NCBI GenBank assembly: GCA_002796135.1
Contig: PCWB01000057.1
Location: forward strand, 1-32,357
Direction: 5' to 3'
Length of the DNA stretch: 32,357 nucleotides
DNA from: Candidatus Omnitrophica bacterium CG11_big_fil_rev_8_21_14_0_20_41_12
Lineage (GTDB): Bacteria; Omnitrophota; Gorgyraeia; Gygaellales; Profunditerraquicolaceae
The notes under the pieces are model-generated. The model had not been told where the DNA came from. It searched no databases and saw only the letters and a list, made by a program, of their open reading frames with translations. The translations under genes were made by a program, and so were the position numbers. Of this stretch, positions 25,106-32,357 are shown in pieces. Every line of letters begins with the position of its first letter. The stretch's first letter is position 1.

Positions 25106-25984
25106 TTAAGCCAGGCACCACTTGTTCTTACCGGTTTGTTTTGCCTGATATAAAGCGCCGTCTGCTTTCTCGATCAGTTCGCCGGATTCGTGCGCATCTT
25201 CCGGAATACTGGCGATGCCTATGCTTACGGTAGACTTCAGATACAACTCAAACTGAACACGCAGGCGCTCAGCAACGATTTTGCTGGCCATTTTATCCGT
25301 CTGCGGCAGAATAATAATAAACTCTTCTCCGCCATAACGACAAACTACATCCTGAGGCCGCACGGAATTCTTAAAAACTTTGGCTGCGTCTTTAAGTAAA
25401 ACGTCTCCGGCCTGATGCCCTTGTGTATCATTATATTTTTTAAAATTATCGATGTCAAGCATTAGTACGGAAAGTGCCATCGGAGAACGCTTTAAGCGGT
25501 TAACTTCTGAAGAAATCAGCTCATTAAAATACCTGCGGTTAAATAACCCGGTTAAGCCGTCGCGTATAGCTAGATCAACCAGAAAATCTTTTTCTTCGTT
25601 ACCGGAAAGCAGAAAATATTTTTCTACCGCACGCTCAGTGACAATCCTGATCTCGGAGCTGTTTAAAGGCTTGGTGATGTAGCCGTAGGCTCCCACCTCC
25701 ATGGCTTCAATTGCCGAACTGATAAAAGAGTACGGAGTAACGACAACCACGCTGGTTTGCCCGGTAATCTTATGCACTGCCTGAGTAACCTGAACTCCGT
25801 TCATCTGAGCTGAACGCATCTCACAAATCACCACGCTGAAGGTATTGCTGTGTAAAAGCTTTATTCCTTCTTTAGCGTCTGCCATTATCCAGGTACGATA
25901 ACCAACGGCTTTAAGCGTATCCTCCAGTTGCGCAGCCAAAACTGCATCCTCCTCGATAATCAAGATATTTACCTCTTTAACCAT
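25106..25984 (-). CDS. REC-GGDEF response regulator, diguanylate cyclase
   Basis: Protein of 292 residues: receiver domain (about 5-120) and GGDEF domain (about 135-292). The cyclase half is complete, with a GGEEF active site (218-222), the RPQD inhibitory I-site (209-212) at the correct 5-residue spacing and DGLTGLFNRRYF before it, so it should make cyclic di-GMP from two GTP. The receiver keeps the acidic pocket (Glu11, Glu12, Asp13), Thr83 and Lys105, but the phosphoacceptor Asp is Glu55 (VVICEMRSAQMNG). Such a change prevents normal phosphorylation and often mimics it. It begins the block that leads into the ATPase genes, 21 nt after the peptidase gene. Confidence 0.93.
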   Translation of the reverse strand: MVKEVNILIIEEDAVLAAQLEDTLKAVGYRTWIMADAKEGIKLLHSNTFSVVICEMRSAQMNGVQVTQAVHKITGQTSVVVVTPYSFISSAIEAMEVGAYGYITKPLNSSEIRIVTERAVEKYFLLSGNEEKDFLVDLAIRDGLTGLFNRRYFNELISSEVNRLKRSPMALSVLMLDIDNFKKYNDTQGHQAGDVLLKDAAKVFKNSVRPQDVVCRYGGEEFIIILPQTDKMASKIVAERLRVQFELYLKSTVSIGIASIPEDAHESGELIEKADGALYQAKQTGKNKWCLA

Positions 25985-26005
25985 ATCGCCCCCTCAAAAT
26001 AATTT

Positions 26006-26779
26006 TTAACTGTGTTTTAAAATATAATTTTTCCAAGCCTCTTCCAGCTCCTCAGAGTTTGAAAAACGATACGTCCGCAACAACGCCTGCTTCCAGGGTT
26101 CTTTATCCCGCAATTTCCCACAAAAATCCCGGAACTTTTCACTGCCATACTCTTTAATTAAGAAAACAATAATTGAGGCGCTTTCAGCATAAAAAGTATG
26201 CGGCACGATTAAAGCATAATTTCTTACCTCAAAAAGATTATCAAATTTAAGATAATTATTTTGATTAATTATCTCGCCAGCCGCCTTCATGCGCGCGGCC
26301 AAATTACTGGTTTCCTGGGAGCTGGCAATACCTTCATCCAGCCAGAGCGGTAAATCATTTCTATCTCCGACAAACTCGCGGAAGATAATATGTGTCATCT
26401 CATGCGGAAGAATAGAATCAAAAAATATATCCTGTCCGATATAAGTCTTGATCGTACGAGTTTTTATGGAAACTGATGCCCCACTCCAAGCCGCACGCTG
26501 AGTATCTTTAACATAGGCGGCATTATCTTTATATAGATAAATTTTTGCCCGGTTTTCCCAGCTCCAAAAATCAAACCGGCGAAACCCTAATTCATCGACA
26601 ATACTATTATAATAATTCTCCGCCCGGTTAATCAACTCCTTAACAAAACCTCCGGAATCCTCCTGATAATAAATAATAAAGTGCGGGGATTTCTCGGTTT
26701 GCCAAAGAGAGCTGTCTACTTCTGCAAAAATCCTCAAAGGAGCAAACAAAAAAATAGCTAAAAATAAAAACGTTTTCAT
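26006..26779 (-). CDS. Secreted gluzincin-type metallopeptidase (peptidase MA-like)
   Basis: Protein of about 257 residues from the start chosen here (ATG at 26779). It begins with a typical signal peptide (MKTFLFLAIFLFAPLRIFA) and contains HEMTH, the zinc-binding H-E-x-x-H, with the third ligand in PLWLDEG about 19 residues on, as in peptidase MA-like proteins (PF13485). A longer in-frame reading goes through the palindrome at 26785-26846 back to a TTG at 26872, but that part is repeat sequence and would put the signal peptide inside; I reject it. No good ribosome site precedes 26779, so translation may depend on the upstream gene or start within the repeat at 26803. Likely periplasmic or extracellular; substrate unknown. 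Confidence 0.82.
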   Translation of the reverse strand: MKTFLFLAIFLFAPLRIFAEVDSSLWQTEKSPHFIIYYQEDSGGFVKELINRAENYYNSIVDELGFRRFDFWSWENRAKIYLYKDNAAYVKDTQRAAWSGASVSIKTRTIKTYIGQDIFFDSILPHEMTHIIFREFVGDRNDLPLWLDEGIASSQETSNLAARMKAAGEIINQNNYLKFDNLFEVRNYALIVPHTFYAESASIIVFLIKEYGSEKFRDFCGKLRDKEPWKQALLRTYRFSNSEELEEAWKNYILKHS

Positions 26780-26784
26780 TAGAT

Positions 26785-26846
26785 TAATAGGGACAGCGGC
26801 CATTTTTGGTCGTTTTATTACGGAAAAATGGCCGCTGTCCCTATTA
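26785..26846. repeat. REP-type palindrome with GGGACAGCGGCC arms
   Basis: Perfect inverted repeat: 23-bp arms at 26785-26807 and 26824-26846 around a 16-bp loop; the arms contain GGGACAGCGGCCATTTTT. Short palindromes with a GGGACAG...CTGTCCC core are commonly found near REP-associated tyrosine transposases (IS200-like) in many bacteria, so this is probably a non-autonomous copy. The first base triplet of one arm forms the TAA stop (26846-26844) of the upstream gene. It could also act as a transcript-stabilising stem between that gene and the peptidase. Confidence 0.85.
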
Positions 26847-27533
26847 TTCCTGGGGTTTTTCTTCAGCTTCAATTTTACTTTGCCGCTGCCAGATAAAAAA
26901 GAAACTTACCCCCAAAACACCCAAGAAAATAATAATAAACAGGATGATCTTCCAGGTAAATTTAGCTAATCCCTTGGGGCTGACCTCTGCCAACAGCGTC
27001 TTAGCCGCAAGCAGATCTGCTTTAGCGGAATTCAATAAACTTAAAGCATTACGGTAGTTAGAGATATGGTAACCGGGGCTGGCTGAAGAAGCCTTCTGCA
27101 TCTCAGCAACATTCTGCAACTTTTTATCAATACCCTGATAAATTAAAGCTGCTTTGGCTGCGTAGTTGGTTTTTTTAAAATCCTCGGCAATACTCTTGGC
27201 CTCTTGACGAATTAAATCAATCTGGCTTTCATCAATTATCCAGATATCCTTAAGCTCGATCTCTTTTTCTAAAACTTCTTTAGGCCCAAGCAAATACTCG
27301 CCATGGACATAATAAGAACCCTGTTGCGTATCATAACCGATCTCTAAGTCCTCTTTATAAATAACATCTTCCGGCTTTATTTCCATCGGCAGATAAACCT
27401 TTACCGGAACAGTCTGCTCATTATCCGCCGGGTTCATCGCTACGAGGCGCAGGGTAATTCCGGCATAAGATATTGTAATAAAATAAAAGGTGGAAAATAT
27501 ACAGAATAAAAGGCAGGATAAAGCTCTCTTCAA
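26844..27533 (-). CDS. Exported protein with C-terminal membrane anchor, unknown function
   Basis: Protein of 229 residues with an N-terminal signal peptide (LSCLLFCIFSTFYFITISYA), an exported domain with a beta-rich beginning (ITLRLVAMNPADNEQTVPVKVYLP) and a coiled-coil-like helical region from about residue 98 to 185, one membrane helix near residues 192-215 (WKIILFIIIFLGVLGVSFFFIW), and a short charged tail. The start codon is TTG at 27533, supported by a strong GGAGG about 7 nt upstream. No family recognised. Its signal peptide and tail anchor suggest an inner-membrane protein facing the periplasm, next to a secreted peptidase and upstream of the c-di-GMP/ATPase/secretion genes. Stop codon provided by the REP palindrome. 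Confidence 0.75.
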   Translation of the reverse strand: MKRALSCLLFCIFSTFYFITISYAGITLRLVAMNPADNEQTVPVKVYLPMEIKPEDVIYKEDLEIGYDTQQGSYYVHGEYLLGPKEVLEKEIELKDIWIIDESQIDLIRQEAKSIAEDFKKTNYAAKAALIYQGIDKKLQNVAEMQKASSASPGYHISNYRNALSLLNSAKADLLAAKTLLAEVSPKGLAKFTWKIILFIIIFLGVLGVSFFFIWQRQSKIEAEEKPQE

Positions 27534-27556
27534 AACTTCCTCCGGTTTTGAATTAA

Positions 27557-27624
27557 CTGATGTAATGTTACGTTTATCTTATCATATTTTCTAGAAAATT
27601 GATGATATTTTTTCATAACATCAG
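27557..27624. repeat. AT-rich nested inverted repeat between giant gene and next operon
   Basis: Outer arms CTGATGTAATG (27557-27567) and CATAACATCAG (27614-27624) pair with one mismatch, and the centre 27580-27607 is itself an imperfect palindrome around TTTTCTAGAAAA. It fills most of the 110-nt gap between the end of the giant protein gene and the TTG of the next gene. It could be the 3' structure of the first transcript or a regulatory site of the second; no convincing -35/-10 pair was found here. Confidence 0.5.
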
Positions 27625-27643
27625 CCACGGATAAGGCAGAAAT

Positions 27644-30600
27644 TTATTTAAACTCAAACCAGGACTGCACCACCGGTTTGTTCGCCACGTTTTGCATCAT
27701 CTTCTGGTTAATCTCCATGGTCGCCTTTAACTCCTGGGCCTTATTCTTAAGATAGGTGATGTCATCCTTCTTATCCTTGGAGACTTTATAAAGCTTCTCT
27801 AAGCTCACTCCCTGCGTGCCACCGATCTTCTTGATCTGGCCACTTAAGGCAGTTAATTGATTATATACCGATTCTAAATCATTAACAACACCTTTTGTCT
27901 TGCTAACCTCTCCGGATATTCCTTGGCCCAAGTTACCCAGAGCCTTTTCAATCAGGCCAAATTGTGAATTCAAAGTATCAACGATATCCCCAAGACCGGT
28001 TAAGCTCGAAGTCGTCCCTAAGATCCCCGAGACCTGCCCGGAAATCTCTTCCAGATCGTGACGAACTACGCTGATTGCTAAAGCATCGGCAGTACCTTGG
28101 GTGGATTCAGAGCAAACAATAGTAAAATCTCCAATGCCCCAATTGTTTTCAAATTTCACATTGTATTCATAAACTCCGGTTGCCCCGATTTCTTTCATTG
28201 TTTTACTGGCAACTTTTAAAACATTTTTAGGATCATATATGCTGATTACCGGAGTCAAACCAGTTGTCGTGCGGTAAGATACAGTCATAGAAGATCCGAT
28301 TTTTACTGAGGTTTCGCGATTAAGAATACCTGATTGTACTGAAGGCTTAATCTCCTTAACCACTGCTTCCTGCACTGCAGTTATCTGGGCAGGTAATGTA
28401 GTGCCGGTAGCAGTTAAAATTTGACCGGTTTCGGCTTTTACCGCTGCTACTGCTGCCTTAACCTCTTCAGCTTTAGTCTCTACTGCTGTCTTTACGTCAC
28501 CGACGGCGCTTTTAATATCGCTTGTGGCAACCCCTAACTGCGCGCTTAACTCTTCTTTAGCCGCCTGTTGCTCTTTTGCCGCGGTTACATCAATATTACC
28601 GCCGGAAGTATATATCCCCTCCCTGTAAAAAATTTGCGCCTTTACGAAAGAAACTTTCCCTGTTGTTAATCCGGTTTTGTCCCAGTTAAAAGAGAATACC
28701 CCCTGACCATCCGGAGTAGTGGAAACCAACTCCTTAACCAACGTATCCCCATCATAAACTTGTAGAACAGCTTTTTTAAGATCCGCCCGCTCTACGTCGG
28801 TAAGGCCGACCATCTTGCCTCTACGTTCCAACCAAGAGGAAACCCGTAAACTATCCGTTGCAGCAGAATAAGAAGTACTTAACAGAACGTGCCATTCAAT
28901 TTGCGCCGAGATAGCCGACTCCAGATAAACCGTAACTGTCTTATCCGCGTTAGCAACCCAAACAGTAGAACGTTCGGGATACTCGGTCCCTTTCGACCAG
29001 AAAGTAGTATAGCTACCGTAAGGATACTTATGAATAGTCCCGGTAGGAGAATCTACTTCTGTTGCACTCCATAACGCATCCTTAACGCTAAGCGTACTTA
29101 TATCGGTATAAGTATCATAATCAAGAATTCGCCAGCTGATTGTATAATAATCGATCTTAAAATCTACTTCGCCATAGATTGTAGAATCATTGGAATCAGT
29201 TATACGCAGGCGGCATGAGCTATTTACCAGATCAGGCAAAACCCAAGAATAGCTTCCGGTGTTATCTACAGGCCCGGCGACTGAATTCCACGACGTACCA
29301 TTATTCAAAGAATAATCTAAATTTACTTTAGCAATAGTACCCTTGGTTGACCACTGAATGGTTTGCGGTGATTTTGCTCCCCAGGTATCTGTCAATTTAG
29401 GCGCAGTAAAAGTAAATCCGCCTCTTAACCTAAAGGCTCCGGAAACAACAGGATCAACATTCGGATTCTCGCTGGTTAGTTTTAGTTTAATATTCGGACT
29501 GCTCAAAGCATCTAAAGGAATTGACCAATTATAGCTTCCTGCGGCGCTATCAATATTATTGGCGACCTGTTTTTCAGTTACAAAATTATCCGCGGAGTAG
29601 GTTAACGTTAATTTTCCGACTGACAATCCTTTTGTGCTCCATTTAACAAGCATTGTCTCCCCTAAAACATAAGTATCTCCTGCCTTAGGCGAATCCAGAG
29701 CAATCGTTGGTTTTGGTATAATATTAAAAGCATTAGATATAGCAAGTGTATTCTGCCTTTCCCCGTCCATAATCTTAAATTTCACTGAAGTTGACGGGTC
29801 ATTCGACACTAACCAGAAATATGCGTCGGTATTTGCCACACCGCTAGTAATCGGTGCGCTCCAACTGGCGCCATTATCAGTAGAATAGTAAAGGATTAAG
29901 TTGTTACTTACATTGCCGGTAGTTTTCCATTTAACAGGCGCAGAATCTCCGGCTGCCCAATATTCGCCTCCGGCAGGCGAGGTAATCTCAATTACGGGCA
30001 GTTTAATATTAAATACATTATCTGAAATATCGGAGGTTGCGGTATTTGTGTTATCAATAATTCTGACTCTGACATTATTAAAAGAGCTCTGGAATAAACC
30101 AAAAATGTCTTTATCCGGAATAGTCCAAAGGCAAATATGGCTGGTCGGATCAAAAGGCGCGTTAGGAGTAATGCCAAACCAATTTGTGCCGTTAACAGTA
30201 TATTCAAATTTTAAGTCATTGCTGATTTTACCTCCGTTATCAGTCCAGGTAATCGACTGTTGAGTGCCCATAATCCAGTTTTCCGCTCCGTTAGGGGCGG
30301 TAAGTGTAATCTCCGGAACAGGCAAAACCGTAAAATTTGCAGATGACTTCCCCATGCTTATCGGCCTGCCGGTATCAGTGATCCTTACCCTATAGGTCGC
30401 AGATAAAGGATAGTTCACGCCGGTTTGAAACAAAGGATATTCGGTCAGCGTATTGCTAATTGTAGCAATTGTTACGGCGCTGGATGCAAAATTATCTAAA
30501 GAATACTCTAATTTTAAATCTCCGACGAGCTTTCCTTCAGTAGTCCAACGAATCATTTCACTGGCATCATTTAATGTTACTAATTCTCCTCCCTTGGGAT

Positions 30601-32357
30601 AATCTACGGTAATCGTCGGAACGGAAATAGAAAATATATTCGAACTAAACTGCAGGTTATCCCCACGTTTGGTATCGGTAACCCTGACCTTACAGGCATC
30701 CGAGATTACGGCGCCTGCCGGGACATCCCAGGCAAAAGAACCGGCTGCGGCATCTATTGAACTTCCGCCCTGAATAGCCGTCCAATTTACGCCGTCAGTC
30801 GTATACTCAAATGTTAACGAATTCGACGGAAATACGCCTGCGGCAGTCCAGGCAATATCATGTTTTGTCCCGACGATCCATTTATCTCCGAGCTTAGGCG
30901 CAGTCACAGAGATACTTGGCGGAGCAATGGTAAAACCCGTTGAAGTAGCAGTTGTGGATGTGTGAGTTGTATCAAATATTTTTATTTTAGCGGCGCCGCT
31001 TGCAGAAACCGCATCAACTACTGTCCAAAGATACGAACCATTGGCAACACCCGTGGCATCCGGAGTGCCATAATTAATCTTTGCCGGATCAATAGTAATA
31101 TCTGTAAAATTTGTGCCGTCCTTGGAATACTGTAACTTTAAATTATTAAATATGGAATTATGGTCGCCGGTTGCCTTCCAAATAATACTATGATCGGTTC
31201 CCACCACCCAGGAATCGCCTGTTTTAGGAACGGTTAGAGCAAAAGTGGGCGCGACAACATTAAATGTCATATCTGAAGTGTCTATGGTCGTAGCTCTTCC
31301 GGGATCCTTAGCCTGAACTAAACAAGACTTTCCCGCTAAACTATCCGGAACTGTCCAGGTATATTTACCTGCGGCGACAGCAGCAGCTCCGGAGACAGTA
31401 GCAAAATTCGTCCAACTCGTACCGTTATTTATAGAATAATCTAAGGCTAAATCATCTACGGCGCCGTCTTTGGTCCAAGTAATATCATATTTACCGTTGG
31501 CATACACGGTCTCTCCCCCCTTCGGATAAGTTACTTTGACTGATGGCAGCATGATATTAAAATATCCGTCGGAGGTATCGCTTACGCTGCTTTCGTTATA
31601 ATCGGCATCTAAAGAAATAACGCGTATTTTTACCTTTGCACAAGTATCGTCATTAACGCTCGACCAAATATACTTACCGCTATTAAATAATCTATCTACT
31701 ATTAACACCGGCAGACCTATCATATTCCCACTAGCATCATATTTAATGTATTCAATTTTTACTTTATTCGGGCTGGAAAGAGGATGATTAAATTCTCCAT
31801 AATTATTCCAAATAATATCATAAGCGGTTCCGATAACTAAAGATTCTCCTCCATTAGGTGAAGTAACAGTAACGGTTGGACCAGAGAGAACCTTAAATAC
31901 CGCTGAATCCGCAGATATCGTTGAATTGTCTCCATCTTCAATACGGATTTTAACGTTATCGGAAACAGCACCTGAAGCTACGGGATTCCAGGTATATGTG
32001 CCGGAGTTAGATACGGGGGTAGAATTAATTGTTGTCCATGCGTCGCCATTTACAGAATAGTAAATTGACAAATTATTACTTATCGCGCCTTTGGTGGTCC
32101 AGGTAATCTTACGGCTAATATCTCCGGCAGCCCAAATATCCGTGGCTATCGGAGAAGTAATTGTAATATTGGGTTGTGTCACAGAAAAAATCCCGGAGAT
32201 ACCTTCCTGAGCTGTATTTGTTTCTCTTGCCGGAGTGGGAACTCCAGCCTCGACTACTTTCACACTTACAGTAGTACTCGCCGGACCAGGAATATTTATC
32301 CAGTTATATTGCCCGGATGAACCGGTATTAGTTACAGCGCTAGAATTGATTTTTGTC
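27644..32357 (-). CDS. Giant surface/secreted protein with at least ten Kre9/Knh1-like repeats, 5' end outside window
   Basis: The frame is open for about 1570 residues and continues past the high-coordinate edge; the GTG at 32263 is only an internal codon, because upstream codons encode the end of another repeat (GQYNWINIPGPASTTVSVKV). Ten complete repeats of about 90-110 residues follow (roughly 32185 to 29150). Each has the pattern P-x-I-x-(V/I)-x-x-P-x-G-G-(D/E)-x-W-x-x-G, then (I/V)-x-W-x-x-x-G, L-x-(F/Y)-x-Y-S-x-(N/D)-G-x-x-W, G-x-Y-x-W-x-(V/I)-P and (V/I)-(R/K)-(I/V)-x-D, as in Kre9/Knh1 (PF10342) beta-sandwich domains. The last ~350 residues are largely alpha-helical, with an Ala/Glu/Lys-rich coiled coil (VKTAVETKAEEVKAAVAAVK) and a second near the C-terminus. 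No membrane anchor or sorting signal at the C-terminus. Likely an extracellular adhesin or envelope protein. Confidence 0.85.
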   Translation of the reverse strand, partial: TKINSSAVTNTGSSGQYNWINIPGPASTTVSVKVVEAGVPTPARETNTAQEGISGIFSVTQPNITITSPIATDIWAAGDISRKITWTTKGAISNNLSIYYSVNGDAWTTINSTPVSNSGTYTWNPVASGAVSDNVKIRIEDGDNSTISADSAVFKVLSGPTVTVTSPNGGESLVIGTAYDIIWNNYGEFNHPLSSPNKVKIEYIKYDASGNMIGLPVLIVDRLFNSGKYIWSSVNDDTCAKVKIRVISLDADYNESSVSDTSDGYFNIMLPSVKVTYPKGGETVYANGKYDITWTKDGAVDDLALDYSINNGTSWTNFATVSGAAAVAAGKYTWTVPDSLAGKSCLVQAKDPGRATTIDTSDMTFNVVAPTFALTVPKTGDSWVVGTDHSIIWKATGDHNSIFNNLKLQYSKDGTNFTDITIDPAKINYGTPDATGVANGSYLWTVVDAVSASGAAKIKIFDTTHTSTTATSTGFTIAPPSISVTAPKLGDKWIVGTKHDIAWTAAGVFPSNSLTFEYTTDGVNWTAIQGGSSIDAAAGSFAWDVPAGAVISDACKVRVTDTKRGDNLQFSSNIFSISVPTITVDYPKGGELVTLNDASEMIRWTTEGKLVGDLKLEYSLDNFASSAVTIATISNTLTEYPLFQTGVNYPLSATYRVRITDTGRPISMGKSSANFTVLPVPEITLTAPNGAENWIMGTQQSITWTDNGGKISNDLKFEYTVNGTNWFGITPNAPFDPTSHICLWTIPDKDIFGLFQSSFNNVRVRIIDNTNTATSDISDNVFNIKLPVIEITSPAGGEYWAAGDSAPVKWKTTGNVSNNLILYYSTDNGASWSAPITSGVANTDAYFWLVSNDPSTSVKFKIMDGERQNTLAISNAFNIIPKPTIALDSPKAGDTYVLGETMLVKWSTKGLSVGKLTLTYSADNFVTEKQVANNIDSAAGSYNWSIPLDALSSPNIKLKLTSENPNVDPVVSGAFRLRGGFTFTAPKLTDTWGAKSPQTIQWSTKGTIAKVNLDYSLNNGTSWNSVAGPVDNTGSYSWVLPDLVNSSCRLRITDSNDSTIYGEVDFKIDYYTISWRILDYDTYTDISTLSVKDALWSATEVDSPTGTIHKYPYGSYTTFWSKGTEYPERSTVWVANADKTVTVYLESAISAQIEWHVLLSTSYSAATDSLRVSSWLERRGKMVGLTDVERADLKKAVLQVYDGDTLVKELVSTTPDGQGVFSFNWDKTGLTTGKVSFVKAQIFYREGIYTSGGNIDVTAAKEQQAAKEELSAQLGVATSDIKSAVGDVKTAVETKAEEVKAAVAAVKAETGQILTATGTTLPAQITAVQEAVVKEIKPSVQSGILNRETSVKIGSSMTVSYRTTTGLTPVISIYDPKNVLKVASKTMKEIGATGVYEYNVKFENNWGIGDFTIVCSESTQGTADALAISVVRHDLEEISGQVSGILGTTSSLTGLGDIVDTLNSQFGLIEKALGNLGQGISGEVSKTKGVVNDLESVYNQLTALSGQIKKIGGTQGVSLEKLYKVSKDKKDDITYLKNKAQELKATMEINQKMMQNVANKPVVQSWFEFK

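Noticed and set aside
26780-26872. Longer N-terminus of the metallopeptidase from a TTG at 26872
   Set aside because: The added 31 residues are encoded by the REP palindrome and the end of the upstream gene, and would bury a typical signal peptide.
27557-27643. Promoter for the 27533 operon
   Set aside because: A TATGAT box can be found in the AT-rich dyad but there is no acceptable -35 at 16-18 bp; the evidence is too weak to call.
32261-32263. GTG at 32263 as the start of the giant repeat protein
   Set aside because: The frame stays open to the window edge and the upstream codons encode the end of a further repeat, so the start is outside the window.

Overview
The window comes from a bacterial chromosome of moderate, slightly AT-rich composition. 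Every convincing gene lies on the minus strand, tightly packed with many ATGA/TAATG stop-start overlaps, so transcription runs from the high-coordinate end to the low end. I see no tRNA, rRNA, CRISPR array or transposase gene. A giant surface protein made of Kre9/Knh1-like repeats, type II secretion pseudopilins with Ala rather than Gly before the cleavage site, and an unusual F-type ATPase suggest an uncultured lineage such as Candidatus Omnitrophota. That assignment is an inference from gene content, not a sequence match.

Layout in the direction of transcription. (1) 32357-27644 is the 3' part of a giant secreted repeat protein. (2) 27533-13208 is one nearly gap-free run: a membrane protein, a gluzincin peptidase, a REC-GGDEF diguanylate cyclase, an F-type ATPase set (epsilon, c, b/delta, alpha, gamma, beta) with no subunit a, and then GspE, GspF, a PilM/PilN-like fusion, a PilO/GspM-like protein and pseudopilins G, I, J and K. 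The stop of atpD overlaps the start of gspE, so bioenergetic and secretion/pilus genes are translationally joined. (3) 13182-13129 is a strong sigma70-type promoter (TTGACA, 17 bp, TAAAAT) followed at once by a perfect 26-bp palindrome, a likely repressor operator. (4) 13071-2303 is a 13-gene operon that looks like a type II polyketide synthase cluster: PCP_red-like protein, ketopantoate-reductase-like dehydrogenase, duplicated TIGR04076 protein, KS-alpha, a KS-beta/chain-length-factor-like partner without catalytic residues, B12-type radical SAM enzyme, ACP, PF04199 cyclase, SRPBCC aromatase/cyclase-like protein, MFS exporter, SDR ketoreductase, a small helical protein and an amidohydrolase-2 of the decarboxylase type. 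(5) 2054-1 holds a GGITAG-motif membrane protein that may be frameshifted, the fluoride-channel pair crcB-DUF190, and the start of a nucleoside phosphorylase gene.

The best candidate for an undescribed system is the polyketide-like operon. A minimal KS-alpha/KS-beta/ACP set is accompanied by a ketoreductase, two cyclase-type proteins, a possible aromatic decarboxylase, a radical SAM tailoring enzyme and an exporter, all under one promoter/operator. No acyltransferase, phosphopantetheinyl transferase or regulator gene is visible, so these would have to be supplied from elsewhere. The second candidate is the joined c-di-GMP/ATPase/secretion operon. It contains a diguanylate cyclase whose receiver domain has Glu at the phosphoacceptor position, a GspE with an N-terminal MshEN-like tandem motif, and an ATP synthase set without subunit a and with a half-length epsilon.

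Several kinds of palindromic repeat sit between genes, and most begin within 0-3 nt after a stop codon.
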